Of a DNA stretch of 64,000 nucleotides, positions 43,274 to 51,691 are shown in pieces. A model generated the notes under the pieces. It had not been told where the DNA came from and did no database searches. It worked only from the letters and a program-made list of their open reading frames with translations. Origin of the DNA: Pyrinomonadaceae bacterium (lineage in GTDB: Bacteria > Acidobacteriota > Blastocatellia > Pyrinomonadales > Pyrinomonadaceae); the NCBI GenBank assembly GCA_019694395.1, contig JAIBCC010000004.1:1-64000 (forward strand), in the 5' to 3' direction. Position numbers and translations under genes: made by a program. Position 1 is the first letter of the stretch. Every line of letters starts with the position of its first letter.

Positions 43274-43431
43274 CTGGAGCGCAAGCAGCTTGCTTGCCGG
43301 TTCGGGCGGCGTTTCGCTCGTCCGAACTTCCAAGTTTAGTTACTCTGAACTTGAATTATAACTACAGTTTTAACTGCAACACCGTGCGTTGCTCCGCTCG
43401 CACCGGCAGACAAGCTGTCTGCGTTCCAGTC
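43274..43431. repeat. GC-rich inverted repeat E13
   Basis: actggagcgcaagcagcttg (43274) and its continuation ccgg face ccggcagacaagctgtctgc and gttccagt, a 28-bp arm with about five mismatches. A second inner pair (gttcgggcggc.. / ..gaac) is present. It is GC-rich against an AT-rich background, like E5. Confidence 0.8.
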
Positions 43432-43467
43432 GGTGAGTCGGCGAATTATGCACAGGCTTCAACTATT

Positions 43468-43962
43468 TTATTTGTTCGCGTCCTTAAAATATCCTAAAAG
43501 ACTTGAACCATCAGTGTATTTGATGTCGGCAATTTTCCAGGCTGTGCCTCGTTTAACTAATTGATAACTCAAAGTATCTTTGCGTCCCGAATTAGTAAAT
43601 TTGACGACCACGGTTGCCTTTGTCCCGACAACTTTCGGCGCACCGATGGAAAAGTTTTTGATGTCAAAATCCTGAGCGTTGTAGAACGGATCAAAATCCA
43701 AAACGCCAACTTCTTCGGAGTTTGAAGTCAAATCTTTCCACATTAAATCCGCTAAAATCTTGTCAAAGTATTTATCCAACGGCTTACGGGTTTTGCCATT
43801 CAAAATATTGTCCGTATCGCCCTTTAAATCCTGATCGTGAACCTTGTATAAATCTTTGATCAAACCGTCAGGCGTAGAACTTTGGGCAAAAGCGGTTGAA
43901 ATCCCGACAACCGAAACTAAAATTGCAATAAAAATGAATGATGTAAATGTTTTAGTGTTCAT
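43468..43962 (-). CDS. Secreted DUF3828-like protein
   Basis: A 164-residue protein with a signal peptide ending at AFAQ. The body VLDFDPFYNAQDFDIKNFSIG, VVVKFTNSGRKDTLSYQLV and WKIADIKY fits the DUF3828 pattern of small periplasmic proteins. The function is unknown. It is separate from the M1 peptidase gene by only 39 bp on the same strand and may follow it in one transcript. Confidence 0.75.
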   Translation of the reverse strand: MNTKTFTSFIFIAILVSVVGISTAFAQSSTPDGLIKDLYKVHDQDLKGDTDNILNGKTRKPLDKYFDKILADLMWKDLTSNSEEVGVLDFDPFYNAQDFDIKNFSIGAPKVVGTKATVVVKFTNSGRKDTLSYQLVKRGTAWKIADIKYTDGSSLLGYFKDANK

Positions 43963-44001
43963 ATTTTATAGACGAAAAACCATAAACAATTTGCAATAAT
44001 T

Positions 44002-45885
44002 TTACTTCTTCAAAACTGCATCAATACTACTCTGCGTAATCGGATGATAACCTGGACGTGCTTTAGCGTAGATTTCCTGCGCACGTTTCATTCCTTCTGG
44101 TGTTTTGGCTAACTCGGTGTAAAGCGGACGCACAAATTTGCGCCGTCCGATGCTGATCAGGAAATTTTCCAGACGCGCATCAGCCGCTTTGTAATTATTT
44201 TTAATGGACATCATCAGCCATTGAAAAGCGATTTCGGAATTGCCTGAATTGGTGAAATTGAACATTTTGTCCAATTCCGCCATCTTGGCTGCACCGAGAT
44301 TTTCGGGCATAGATTTTAGAAAATGCAGCCATTCCTGAGTTGACCAGTCTTTTTGCATCCGCTGAATTGAAAGAGCTTTACCGTCCATAAAGTTTTTGGC
44401 TTGAGCTGCAACTTTTTCAAAAGCATCAGATTTTGGCGAAGGCGCAGTTTTTGGCAATCCCGGCTTTTCCGTCCACTCGTTTACTTCGTCAAGCGAAACG
44501 ATATTCGGATATTTTTGCAAAAGATTTTGGTCAAGATAATCAACAAAAGTTTCGGTCGTGATTGATTGAAAAGCGTGAGAATTAAAATAGTTCTTCAAAA
44601 AAACATCAAATTTGGCGCGTCCGAATTTTTCTTCCAGATAGCGTAAAAACAATGCGCCTTTTTCGTATGGAATTCCGGTTGCGCCGTCATCAGGATCACG
44701 TCCGTCCAGATTGATGTGCAAAATTTGGTCAGATTCGGGCGTCCCCGCAAGCTCTTCCAAAAGACCTTGTTTGCCCAACATTGCCTCCATTTCACGCCGA
44801 TTAGTTCCGTAAACCGCTTCGATAATTCGCCGTTCAATATAGGTCGTAAAACCTTCGTTGAGCCAAAAATCGCGCCAGGTCGCATTAGTTACTAAATTGC
44901 CCGACCATGAATGAGCGAGTTCGTGCGCAACGAGCGAAACCAAACTCCTATCACCCGCCAAAATGGTCGGCGTGGCAAAAGTCAGCATCGGATTTTCCAT
45001 TCCGCCGAACGGAAAACTTGGGGGCAGAACCAGTAAATCATAACGTCCCCAACGATATGGACCGTAAATCTTTTCCGTTGCCTCAACCATTTTTTCGGTG
45101 TCAGCCAGCTCATAGGCAGATTTTGCCAACATCGAAGGTTCGGTATAAACTCCGGTTCGTTTGCCTAAACTTTGGAATTTCAAATCGCCAACCGCAATCG
45201 CGATCAAATACGGAGGAATCGGATGTGTCATTGAGAAACGATAATCGCCGTTTCTGGCGGAGGTTTGTGAATTCCCTGCCGCACTCATCACGGCTAACAA
45301 ACCTTTCGGCGTGCGAACTCTGGCGGAATAAGTGATGCGGATTTGCGGAGAATCTTGTAAAGGAATAAAACTTCTGGCATGAATTGCCTGTGCCTGTGAA
45401 AACATAAACGGCTGTTTTTTCCCCGCTGTTTGTTCAGGCGAAAGCCATTGCAAACCCGAAGCATTCGGACTGGTGGAATAAAAAACCCGAACTTTTTTAG
45501 CATTCGGCGGCAATTGAATCGTCAGCGGTGCGCCGAGAAATTTATCTACCGCTCCCATTTGAAAAGTCGTCGGTTTGAAAACAGTTCCGTTGACCGAAGT
45601 TTCAACTTTTTCGATGGTCAATTCGCGCGTGTCCAAAATCAACGGCGCATTTACCTGATCCGGCGGACGTTGAAAACTCAAAGTAGCTGAACCTTTAATG
45701 ATTTTTTGGTCAAATAAAACCGTCCAATCAAGATCAACGTGCGTTACTTTTGCCTGCTGAGGATTCGCGTAAGAGTGCACATCATCTGCCATTCTTATTG
45801 CCATCCCCCCGCGCCCGTCCGGTTGTGATTTACCTGCCATAACTCCTGCCAAAATCAATAAAAAAATTGCTAAAACTGTTTTCAT
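44002..45885 (-). CDS. M1 family aminopeptidase, secreted
   Basis: A 627-residue zinc aminopeptidase. The N-terminal signal peptide is MKTVLAIFLLILAGVMA. The exopeptidase motif is FGGMENPMLTF (GGMEN) and the zinc site is VAHELAHSW (H321, E322, H325) with the third ligand in LNEGFTTYIE. The C-terminal region is that of leukotriene-A4-hydrolase-like enzymes. ATG 45885, with GGGAG 8 bp upstream, is preferred to in-frame codons further up. Confidence 0.92.
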   Translation of the reverse strand: MKTVLAIFLLILAGVMAGKSQPDGRGGMAIRMADDVHSYANPQQAKVTHVDLDWTVLFDQKIIKGSATLSFQRPPDQVNAPLILDTRELTIEKVETSVNGTVFKPTTFQMGAVDKFLGAPLTIQLPPNAKKVRVFYSTSPNASGLQWLSPEQTAGKKQPFMFSQAQAIHARSFIPLQDSPQIRITYSARVRTPKGLLAVMSAAGNSQTSARNGDYRFSMTHPIPPYLIAIAVGDLKFQSLGKRTGVYTEPSMLAKSAYELADTEKMVEATEKIYGPYRWGRYDLLVLPPSFPFGGMENPMLTFATPTILAGDRSLVSLVAHELAHSWSGNLVTNATWRDFWLNEGFTTYIERRIIEAVYGTNRREMEAMLGKQGLLEELAGTPESDQILHINLDGRDPDDGATGIPYEKGALFLRYLEEKFGRAKFDVFLKNYFNSHAFQSITTETFVDYLDQNLLQKYPNIVSLDEVNEWTEKPGLPKTAPSPKSDAFEKVAAQAKNFMDGKALSIQRMQKDWSTQEWLHFLKSMPENLGAAKMAELDKMFNFTNSGNSEIAFQWLMMSIKNNYKAADARLENFLISIGRRKFVRPLYTELAKTPEGMKRAQEIYAKARPGYHPITQSSIDAVLKK

Positions 45886-46155
45886 TACAAAATCTCCCTT
45901 GCAATGATTATAGAGTCGGTCAGGAAAAAAATAAACGCTACCCGTATGGTATTTTGGCTCTCGGTAAACTTCAAATTCATGCCTAAGCACTTTTATAAAT
46001 CGTAGTAACCATAATAATTACAGCATTTACGCTCTTTTCTATTCCTACCCGTGCGGGTGGGGATTGATTTTAGAAAAGAACCTATCTTCTAAATTGTTGA
46101 GACAAACAATTGTTTGTTTTCAAAATTACTATTTATAAAAAGGAGAAATTATTTT

Positions 46156-46572
46156 ATGGGTAATATTTCTGAGTCAGCCAGAGTTCCTTTAATGAACCGG
46201 CTTAAAATTAGAACGCCTTTGCGTTTTGGGATGAGCGGCAGAGACGTTGAGGATATGCAATTTGTGCTTGAAGAGCTGAATGACGAATACGGATTTTGTA
46301 AAAGACGTATGTATAAACAAATTGAAAAAAAAGCTTATTTTGATACTGTAACCCTGGAAATGGTTATTGCGCTTCAGGCTTTCTGGGATTATCCGACGAC
46401 AGGAGTTGTGGATTTAAGCACTCTTGATCTGATGGAATGGAAAGTTTATAACAAAGCTGCTAATTTCAAGTTAAAGGAAGCACGACTGGCGCGCGAAGCG
46501 GAAGCGGCGCATCTGGAAAAATGGAGAAAACAAATTAACAAATTGTTTAAGGACGGCAGATTCGGAAAATAA
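46156..46572 (+). CDS. Peptidoglycan-binding-like (PGB_1-type) protein
   Basis: A 138-residue protein. The segment RFGMSGRDVEDMQFVLEELN, then ALQAFWDYPTTGVVDLSTL, has the pattern of peptidoglycan-binding domain 1 (LRxGxxGxxVxxLQ ... FQxxxGLxxTGxVDxxT). There is no signal peptide, so it may act inside or be attached to a complex. The C-terminal 40 residues are a charged helix. ATG 46156 has AGGAG upstream; a longer ORF from 46114 is unlikely. Confidence 0.7.
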   Translation: MGNISESARVPLMNRLKIRTPLRFGMSGRDVEDMQFVLEELNDEYGFCKRRMYKQIEKKAYFDTVTLEMVIALQAFWDYPTTGVVDLSTLDLMEWKVYNKAANFKLKEARLAREAEAAHLEKWRKQINKLFKDGRFGK

Positions 46573-46597
46573 TTTGGCAATAATCTGATTAATAATC

Positions 46598-46630
46598 GGG
46601 CGAAAGATAACCTTTTGCCCTTTTCATTTT
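46598..46630 (+). terminator. Rho-independent terminator
   Basis: GGGCgAAAG and CTTTTGCCC form a 9-bp stem with one mismatch, followed by TTTTCATTTTTATTT. Confidence 0.75.
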
Positions 46631-46652
46631 TATTTGAAATGAAAGCAAAGTT

Positions 46653-47294
46653 ATGAAGATCAAATCAATCATCGGTTTTATTTTTTCGCTCATCGCGGTT
46701 TTCGGCATTAATTTTATCCCGCTTGAAATGTGGCTCAATCGCAATTTTTCCGGCGGCTATGCCATGATTATTTATGCATTGGAAAATGTATTTGCTATTA
46801 TCTTTGCGGTAATTTTTGTGCTTTTATTTGCACCGAAGAGTGAACGATCCGAGAAGCTCCGCACGCGTTGGGAAATTTTACAAATTTATTTGGTAATAGC
46901 AGTTGGATTATCGGTCGTCAGCGGTATTTTTATTGCGTGTTTTCTTCTTCTGATCTTAAAAGTAAATATCGAATTTTATGCGATTCAAACAGCAATGATT
47001 TGGATCTTAGGATTTCAGGTTATTGAATTTTTTGGCGATATTTTGATGCTTCGTCCGTTTTCGCTCAAAAAAGCGGAATTTTTTCTGACACGCAGTTTAG
47101 GCAGAGTTTTTCTGTTATTCCTTGCCGTTTTTATCGGAATCTTTCTGGCTGCCTACGCCGACAAATGGTTTGTGATACCTTTCATCGCGCTAAAAACAAT
47201 CGCTGATATTAGCGAACAAATTCAATTATTTACAGGAAAAGAAAAACACCAATCGAATTCTTTTTTCAGTAGTAAACCAAAGGTTAGTCATTAA
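46653..47294 (+). CDS. Integral membrane protein of unknown function
   Basis: A 213-residue protein with about six TM helices and a charged C-terminal tail. The YALENVFAIIFAVIFVLL segment recalls the conserved E-N motif of DUF6498-like proteins, but that is a weak match from memory. Its end overlaps the end of the LysR gene by 11 bp. Confidence 0.65.
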   Translation: MKIKSIIGFIFSLIAVFGINFIPLEMWLNRNFSGGYAMIIYALENVFAIIFAVIFVLLFAPKSERSEKLRTRWEILQIYLVIAVGLSVVSGIFIACFLLLILKVNIEFYAIQTAMIWILGFQVIEFFGDILMLRPFSLKKAEFFLTRSLGRVFLLFLAVFIGIFLAAYADKWFVIPFIALKTIADISEQIQLFTGKEKHQSNSFFSSKPKVSH

Positions 47295-48180
47295 CGCAGA
47301 CATTCGCCGCAATTTGATTGATGAATTCCCGAAAGTAATGAGGAAAGAATTTGCTTTTTAGATAAACTGCATACCACCTAAAGAAAAATTTGTTCTTCGT
47401 CAACGGCTTTGCGACAACTCCGCCCTCCAAGAACTTTCTGGCAACAGCCCACTTGGCGAGGGTTGCAATACCCAAATCCGCCTTAACCATTTCGATAATG
47501 GCTTCGGTCAATTGAATTTTTGAAAATCTGGCAAATTTCACGCCATTCGGTTTCAACAGTTGCTGATAAACCGTGCTTTCATTCATTTCGGTATGAGCTA
47601 AAAAATCCTGTCCGTCAAAATCTTCGGGACGAATATAATCACGCTTTGCCAAAGGATTTTTGGGACTCATAACTACCAAAATTTCGTCTTCAAATATTTG
47701 TTCGTAACAGAGCCGTTTATCTTCTTCGTAAACATTTGTAATTGCAATATCAAGTTTTCCTTCGAGCAAAATCGAAATCGGATTATGCGTAGCTTCTACT
47801 ACAACATTAACCTCAACTTCGGGATAATGCTTCCGAAAATCTTTGAGAATTGCCGGAAGCCAGGTGTAGCAAGTATAACAGGCGGTGCTGATCCGCAAAG
47901 TGCCCTGTTTATTGTTTGCAATCAGAGCCAGATCAGCTTCAGTGGCTTCCAGATCCGCCAAAATTCTTTTAGCTGACTGCAAAACTCTTTCGCCCGCTTG
48001 CGTCAAAATCATTTTTTTATTCAAACGATGAAAAAGAGCAGTCCCAAGTGAAGATTCAATGTCTAAAAGCTGATGACTCAGAGCCGATTGCGTTAAAAAA
48101 AGCCGTTCGCTTGCCCGGGTCACACTCTGTTCTTCACTGATTGCGGTAATTAACCTTAAATGTCTGATTTCTAAATTCAT
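47284..48180 (-). CDS. LysR-family transcription regulator
   Basis: A 298-residue LTTR. The N-terminal winged HTH (LRLITAISEEQSVTRASERLFLTQSALSHQL) and helix linker are followed by the periplasmic-binding-like effector domain. MetR-like proteins share the N-terminal sequence, but the effector is unknown. It is divergent from the DinB/cupin unit at 48275, which it probably controls, since the 94-bp spacer can hold LTTR sites. Confidence 0.88.
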   Translation of the reverse strand: MNLEIRHLRLITAISEEQSVTRASERLFLTQSALSHQLLDIESSLGTALFHRLNKKMILTQAGERVLQSAKRILADLEATEADLALIANNKQGTLRISTACYTCYTWLPAILKDFRKHYPEVEVNVVVEATHNPISILLEGKLDIAITNVYEEDKRLCYEQIFEDEILVVMSPKNPLAKRDYIRPEDFDGQDFLAHTEMNESTVYQQLLKPNGVKFARFSKIQLTEAIIEMVKADLGIATLAKWAVARKFLEGGVVAKPLTKNKFFFRWYAVYLKSKFFPHYFREFINQIAANVCVND

Positions 48181-48274
48181 TTTTAATGAAATTTGTTCAT
48201 TATTTTGATGAAAACAATGAGTTGGACTAATTGATAGTAAAAAAGTGATACTGAAAAAGCAAGGAAAAAATTTT

Positions 48275-48754
48275 ATGAATCCATATTCAAAATATTTGGA
48301 AAATCGAAATGCGCTGGAAATCCTCAGCGAAACTCCGCTTTATTTACAAGCATTTGCAGAAAAAGTTGAGGATGAGAAATTGAAAAAGGTTTGGGCGGAC
48401 GGGAAATGGACGGGAAACGAAATTATTTTGCACCTCATTCACGTTGAAACAATTTTCGGCAACCGAATTCGTTATGCCTTAACCGAAGAAGATTACACGG
48501 TTCAGCCGTTTGAACAAGACAATTGGTTAAAACGCGAATCTTCATCAATCGGAACTGAAAACATTAGTCTCCTGATTTCATTGAGAAATTTCAATCTTAA
48601 ACTATTTCAAACCCTTACCAATGAAGAAAAATCTCGCACTTTAAATCATCCTGAGCTTGGAGAATTGAAAGTCGGTGAATTGCTCGAAGTTTTAGCCGGA
48701 CACGATTTGAATCATAGGCAACAACTCGAAATTATCAAAGGAAATAAAAAATGA
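48275..48754 (+). CDS. DinB-like family protein
   Basis: A 159-residue DinB-superfamily protein. Metal-binding His are in GNEIILHLIHVETIFGNR and LAGHDLNHRQQLEI. ATG 48275 is preferred to an in-frame codon at 48245, which lies too close to the divergent promoter. It overlaps the cupin gene by 4 bp (ATGA), so the two are coupled. It is paralogous in fold to the gene at 42604. Confidence 0.82.
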   Translation: MNPYSKYLENRNALEILSETPLYLQAFAEKVEDEKLKKVWADGKWTGNEIILHLIHVETIFGNRIRYALTEEDYTVQPFEQDNWLKRESSSIGTENISLLISLRNFNLKLFQTLTNEEKSRTLNHPELGELKVGELLEVLAGHDLNHRQQLEIIKGNKK

Positions 48755-49065
48755 AGGAAATTACCTGGATAGAACAAAAAGATGCTCCGATGCGTCCGCG
48801 TGCAAACGGAACAAAAATCTGGGATCTGTGGCAAGGAGAAAATGGAGCAAAAGCATTGATCGTCAAAATCGAAGCAGGCGGAAAATTTGCCGATATTGAC
48901 GTTCACGAGCCCGGTTCGGAAGAGGTTTATGTAGTTGAAGGAATTTTTAACGATGGTGTCCGTGATTATCCTGCCGGAACTTTTATCCATAATCCGAAAG
49001 GCGCTTCGCATCTGCCGCAATCGGTAAACGGCTGCACACTTTTCGTTTTTTATCCCGAGGGATAG
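48751..49065 (+). CDS. ChrR-type cupin domain protein
   Basis: A 104-residue cupin. The core IEAGGKFADIDVHEPGSEEVYVVEGIFNDG and YPAGTFIHNPKGASHLP follow the two cupin motifs, with metal ligands His and Glu in the first and His in the second. ChrR-like cupins sense singlet oxygen or peroxide with a bound zinc. It is coupled to the DinB gene, and both are probably controlled by the divergent LysR regulator. Confidence 0.82.
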   Translation: MKEITWIEQKDAPMRPRANGTKIWDLWQGENGAKALIVKIEAGGKFADIDVHEPGSEEVYVVEGIFNDGVRDYPAGTFIHNPKGASHLPQSVNGCTLFVFYPEG

Positions 49066-49097
49066 AAAAAAGTTTACAGGGATAGAGAAATGGCTCC

Positions 49098-49134
49098 AAA
49101 CAGGTTTTTCTAAAATTTTTCACCTGTTTTTTTC
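49098..49134 (+). terminator. Rho-independent terminator
   Basis: AAACAGGT and ACCTGTTT with a 16-bp loop, then TTTTTC. It closes the DinB/cupin unit. Confidence 0.75.
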
Positions 49135-49164
49135 TCAATTCCCTGTAATTTCCTACTTTTATGA

Positions 49165-49301
49165 GTTACGCAGTTGAAAAAATATATTCACAGGGATAGA
49201 CAGGATGGAAAGGGATTTTCTAGTTTTTTATGTGAATTTTAATTATCCCTTTTATCCCCTTAATCCCTGTGAATATTACCCTTTGCTATCAACTGCGTAA
49301 C
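49165..49301. repeat. Word-built inverted repeat E14 (cacagggat type)
   Basis: The outer arms gttacgcagttga and (t)caactgcgtaac pair exactly. The inner tattcacagggatagacagg, aaaggga and the facing atcccttttatccccttaat, ccctgtgaata are also complementary. The element separates the cupin gene from the RraA-like gene. Confidence 0.9.
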
Positions 49302-49324
49302 TTCTAACTTTAAAGAATTGATTT

Positions 49325-50026
49325 ATGAGAACAAATTTTACGGACTTTTACGAACTGACAACTCCTTTAATTGCTGATGCGTGTTTACGTTTGAAAATTC
49401 CTTTACGGATCGCCAAAAACGGAATCAGTTCGATTATTAGCGGACAAAAGATTGTCGGACGCGCTTTGCCCGTTCAGCATTTCGGGAGCGTTGATATTTT
49501 TATCGAAGTGATGCACAACGCCTCGGCTGGCGATATTTTGGTCATTGATAATCAGGGCAGAACTGATGAAAGCTGCATCGGTGATTTGACCGTTTTGGAA
49601 GCAAAAGCCAACCAAATTGCCGGAATTATTGTCTGGGGATTACATCGTGACACGGAGGATTTGCTGGAAATCGGTTTTCCTGTTTTCAGTTACGGAACTT
49701 GTCCGACCGGTCCGCAAAGACTTGATTCTCGAACCGGAAATGCAATACAAATTGCTCAATTCGGCGATTTCAGCGTCACAAATGAAGATTTTGTCTTTGC
49801 AGATGCGGACGGAGTTTTGTTTGCGCCGCTCGAAAAAGCCGCTGAAATTCTCAATCCAGCTAAAAAAATTCAGCAAACCGAAAAAAAACAAGCCAAAATG
49901 ATTGGAGAGGGCGAAACTCTTTACCGCCAATTGCGTTTTAAAGAATATCTGACCAAACGTCAAAAAAATACAAATTACAGTTTCCGTGAACATTTGCGGA
50001 AAATCGGTGGAGCAATTGAGGAATAA
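49325..50026 (+). CDS. RraA-like family protein
   Basis: A 233-residue protein of the RraA/4-hydroxy-4-methyl-2-oxoglutarate aldolase family. AGDILVIDNQGR (metal and pyruvate site), GLHRDTEDLLEIGFPVFS and FADADGVLFAP are conserved. The family includes aldolases of protocatechuate degradation and RNase E inhibitors of E. coli. The C-terminal 50 residues are a helical extension. The true substrate is unclear. Confidence 0.82.
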   Translation: MRTNFTDFYELTTPLIADACLRLKIPLRIAKNGISSIISGQKIVGRALPVQHFGSVDIFIEVMHNASAGDILVIDNQGRTDESCIGDLTVLEAKANQIAGIIVWGLHRDTEDLLEIGFPVFSYGTCPTGPQRLDSRTGNAIQIAQFGDFSVTNEDFVFADADGVLFAPLEKAAEILNPAKKIQQTEKKQAKMIGEGETLYRQLRFKEYLTKRQKNTNYSFREHLRKIGGAIEE

Positions 50027-50080
50027 ATCCGAAAAATTTAAGCCTTAATTATCCCAGATACCAATTAAACAGGAAAACCT

Positions 50081-51202
50081 ATGAAAATCTTTGAGAAGAA
50101 TTCTTTATTAAATCTTTGTGCAACATCTTTGCTTTTGACCGTCATTTTTCTGCACCCGATTCCCGTCGGCAGTCAAACAATGACGATTGAGGAATATGAG
50201 CCGAAATCAACCCTGAAAGTTCCCGAACATATCGTTAAAAAAGCGAAATATCCGTTTATTGATGTTCACAATCATCAGCCTTTGAATCCGAAACCCGAAG
50301 ACCTTGCCAAAATGGTCGGTGATATGGATGCCCTAAATATGGCGGTGATGGTTAATCTCAGCGGAACTTCGGGTGATAAATTGGCAGGAGCAGTAAAAAA
50401 TTATAAAGGCAATTATCCGACTCGTTTTATTACTTTTGCCAATCTTGATTTTACGGGCATTGACGACCCCGGTTACGGCGAACGTGCTGCCAAACAACTG
50501 GAGCAGGATGTCAAAAACGGGGCGCAAGGGCTGAAGTTTTTCAAAAATTGGGGCTTGACCGTGACGGATAAAAACGGAAAACGGATTCCGACTGACGATC
50601 CGCGTCTTGATCCGGTTTTTGAAAAATGTGCCGAATTAGGAATCCCCGTTTTGATCCACACGGGCGAACCGCGTTCATTTTTTGATCCGCAAGACCGTTT
50701 TAACGAACGCTGGCTGGAACTCAAACAGTTTCCCGACCGGGCGCGTCCGGCTGACAAATATCCTTCGTGGGAAACCGTGATGGGCGAACAGCATCACCTT
50801 TTTGAAAAACATCCGAAAACCAAATTCATTGCCGCGCATCTCGGCTGGTTGGGTGGAGATTTGACGAGTTTAGGCAAATTGTTAGACCGATTACCAAATG
50901 TTTATACGGAAATTGCAGCGGTGGTTGCCGAACTTGGTCGTCAGCCGCGTTTTGCCCGCGAGTTTTTCATTAAATACCAAGACCGCATAATGTTTGGCAA
51001 AGACACCTGGGCTCCCGAAGAGTATTACACCTATTTCAGAATTTTTGAGACGGACGACGAATATTTTGATTATTTCCGCAAACGCCACGCTTTTTGGAAA
51101 ATGTATGGTTTGAACTTGCCTGATGAGGTGCTCAAAAAACTTTATTACAAAAACGCCTTGAAAGTTATTCCCGGCATTGATAAAAAAGCGTTTCCGAAAT
51201 AA
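50081..51202 (+). CDS. Secreted amidohydrolase-2-type metal-dependent hydrolase
   Basis: A 373-residue TIM-barrel hydrolase with an N-terminal signal peptide (MKIFEKNS... VGSQ). The metal site begins with FIDVHNHQP; PVLIHTGEPRSFFD, FIAAHLGWLGGD and IMFGKDTWAPEEYY supply the later ligands. This is the ACMSD/amidohydro_2 pattern; decarboxylases and lactonases of the group act on aromatic or sugar acids. It starts a three-gene unit with a GNAT and a PLP decarboxylase gene. Confidence 0.85.
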   Translation: MKIFEKNSLLNLCATSLLLTVIFLHPIPVGSQTMTIEEYEPKSTLKVPEHIVKKAKYPFIDVHNHQPLNPKPEDLAKMVGDMDALNMAVMVNLSGTSGDKLAGAVKNYKGNYPTRFITFANLDFTGIDDPGYGERAAKQLEQDVKNGAQGLKFFKNWGLTVTDKNGKRIPTDDPRLDPVFEKCAELGIPVLIHTGEPRSFFDPQDRFNERWLELKQFPDRARPADKYPSWETVMGEQHHLFEKHPKTKFIAAHLGWLGGDLTSLGKLLDRLPNVYTEIAAVVAELGRQPRFAREFFIKYQDRIMFGKDTWAPEEYYTYFRIFETDDEYFDYFRKRHAFWKMYGLNLPDEVLKKLYYKNALKVIPGIDKKAFPK

Positions 51203-51208
51203 AAGGCA

Positions 51209-51691
51209 ATGAATATTTCGATCAGAAATATTGAAAAAGAGGACAATCAGGCAATTGCCAAAATTATTCGCAATACTTTGGAAGAGTTTGACTCAGCAGT
51301 CCCCGGGACAGTTTATTTTGACGCTTCGACCGATCATCTTTTTGAACTTTTTCAGCACGACAGAAGTGTTTATTTTGTAGCGTTTGTTGATGAAAAGTTG
51401 GTCGGCGGAAGCGGAATTTTTCCGACAGACGGATTGCCGCCGAAGGTTTGTGAATTGGTTAAACTTTATCTCTCGCCCGAAGCTCGCGGTATCGGTTTAG
51501 GCATTCGTCTGATCCAAAAATGCTTTGAAACCGCCAAAGAAATGGGTTATGAAAAAATTTATCTCGAAACCAGAGAGAAGATGAAAATGGCGGTTCCTTT
51601 ATACGAAAAATTGGGCTTTGCGTATCTTGAAAAACCTCTCGCCAACAGCGGTCATCACAGCACAAATATTTGGATGATTAAGGATTTATAA
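51209..51691 (+). CDS. GNAT N-acetyltransferase
   Basis: A 160-residue acetyltransferase. The CoA-binding loop is LSPEARGIGLGIRLIQKCFE and the C-terminal ETREKMKMAVPLYEKLGF is typical. The substrate is unknown. It follows the amidohydrolase by 6 bp and its stop is adjacent to the start of the decarboxylase gene, so the three genes are one operon. Confidence 0.88.
   Translation: MNISIRNIEKEDNQAIAKIIRNTLEEFDSAVPGTVYFDASTDHLFELFQHDRSVYFVAFVDEKLVGGSGIFPTDGLPPKVCELVKLYLSPEARGIGLGIRLIQKCFETAKEMGYEKIYLETREKMKMAVPLYEKLGFAYLEKPLANSGHHSTNIWMIKDL

Larger units (their letters stand above)
43132..43467. other. Intergenic region with two inverted repeats
   Basis: No gene is supported here. The region contains E12 (43151-43200) and the GC-rich element E13 (43274-43431). 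A 107-codon + ORF across it is read from element sequence and is not credible. Confidence 0.7.

Noticed and set aside
43174..43497. 107-codon + ORF in the spacer before 43468
   Set aside because: It is read from the inverted repeats E12 and E13 and its composition is not protein-like.
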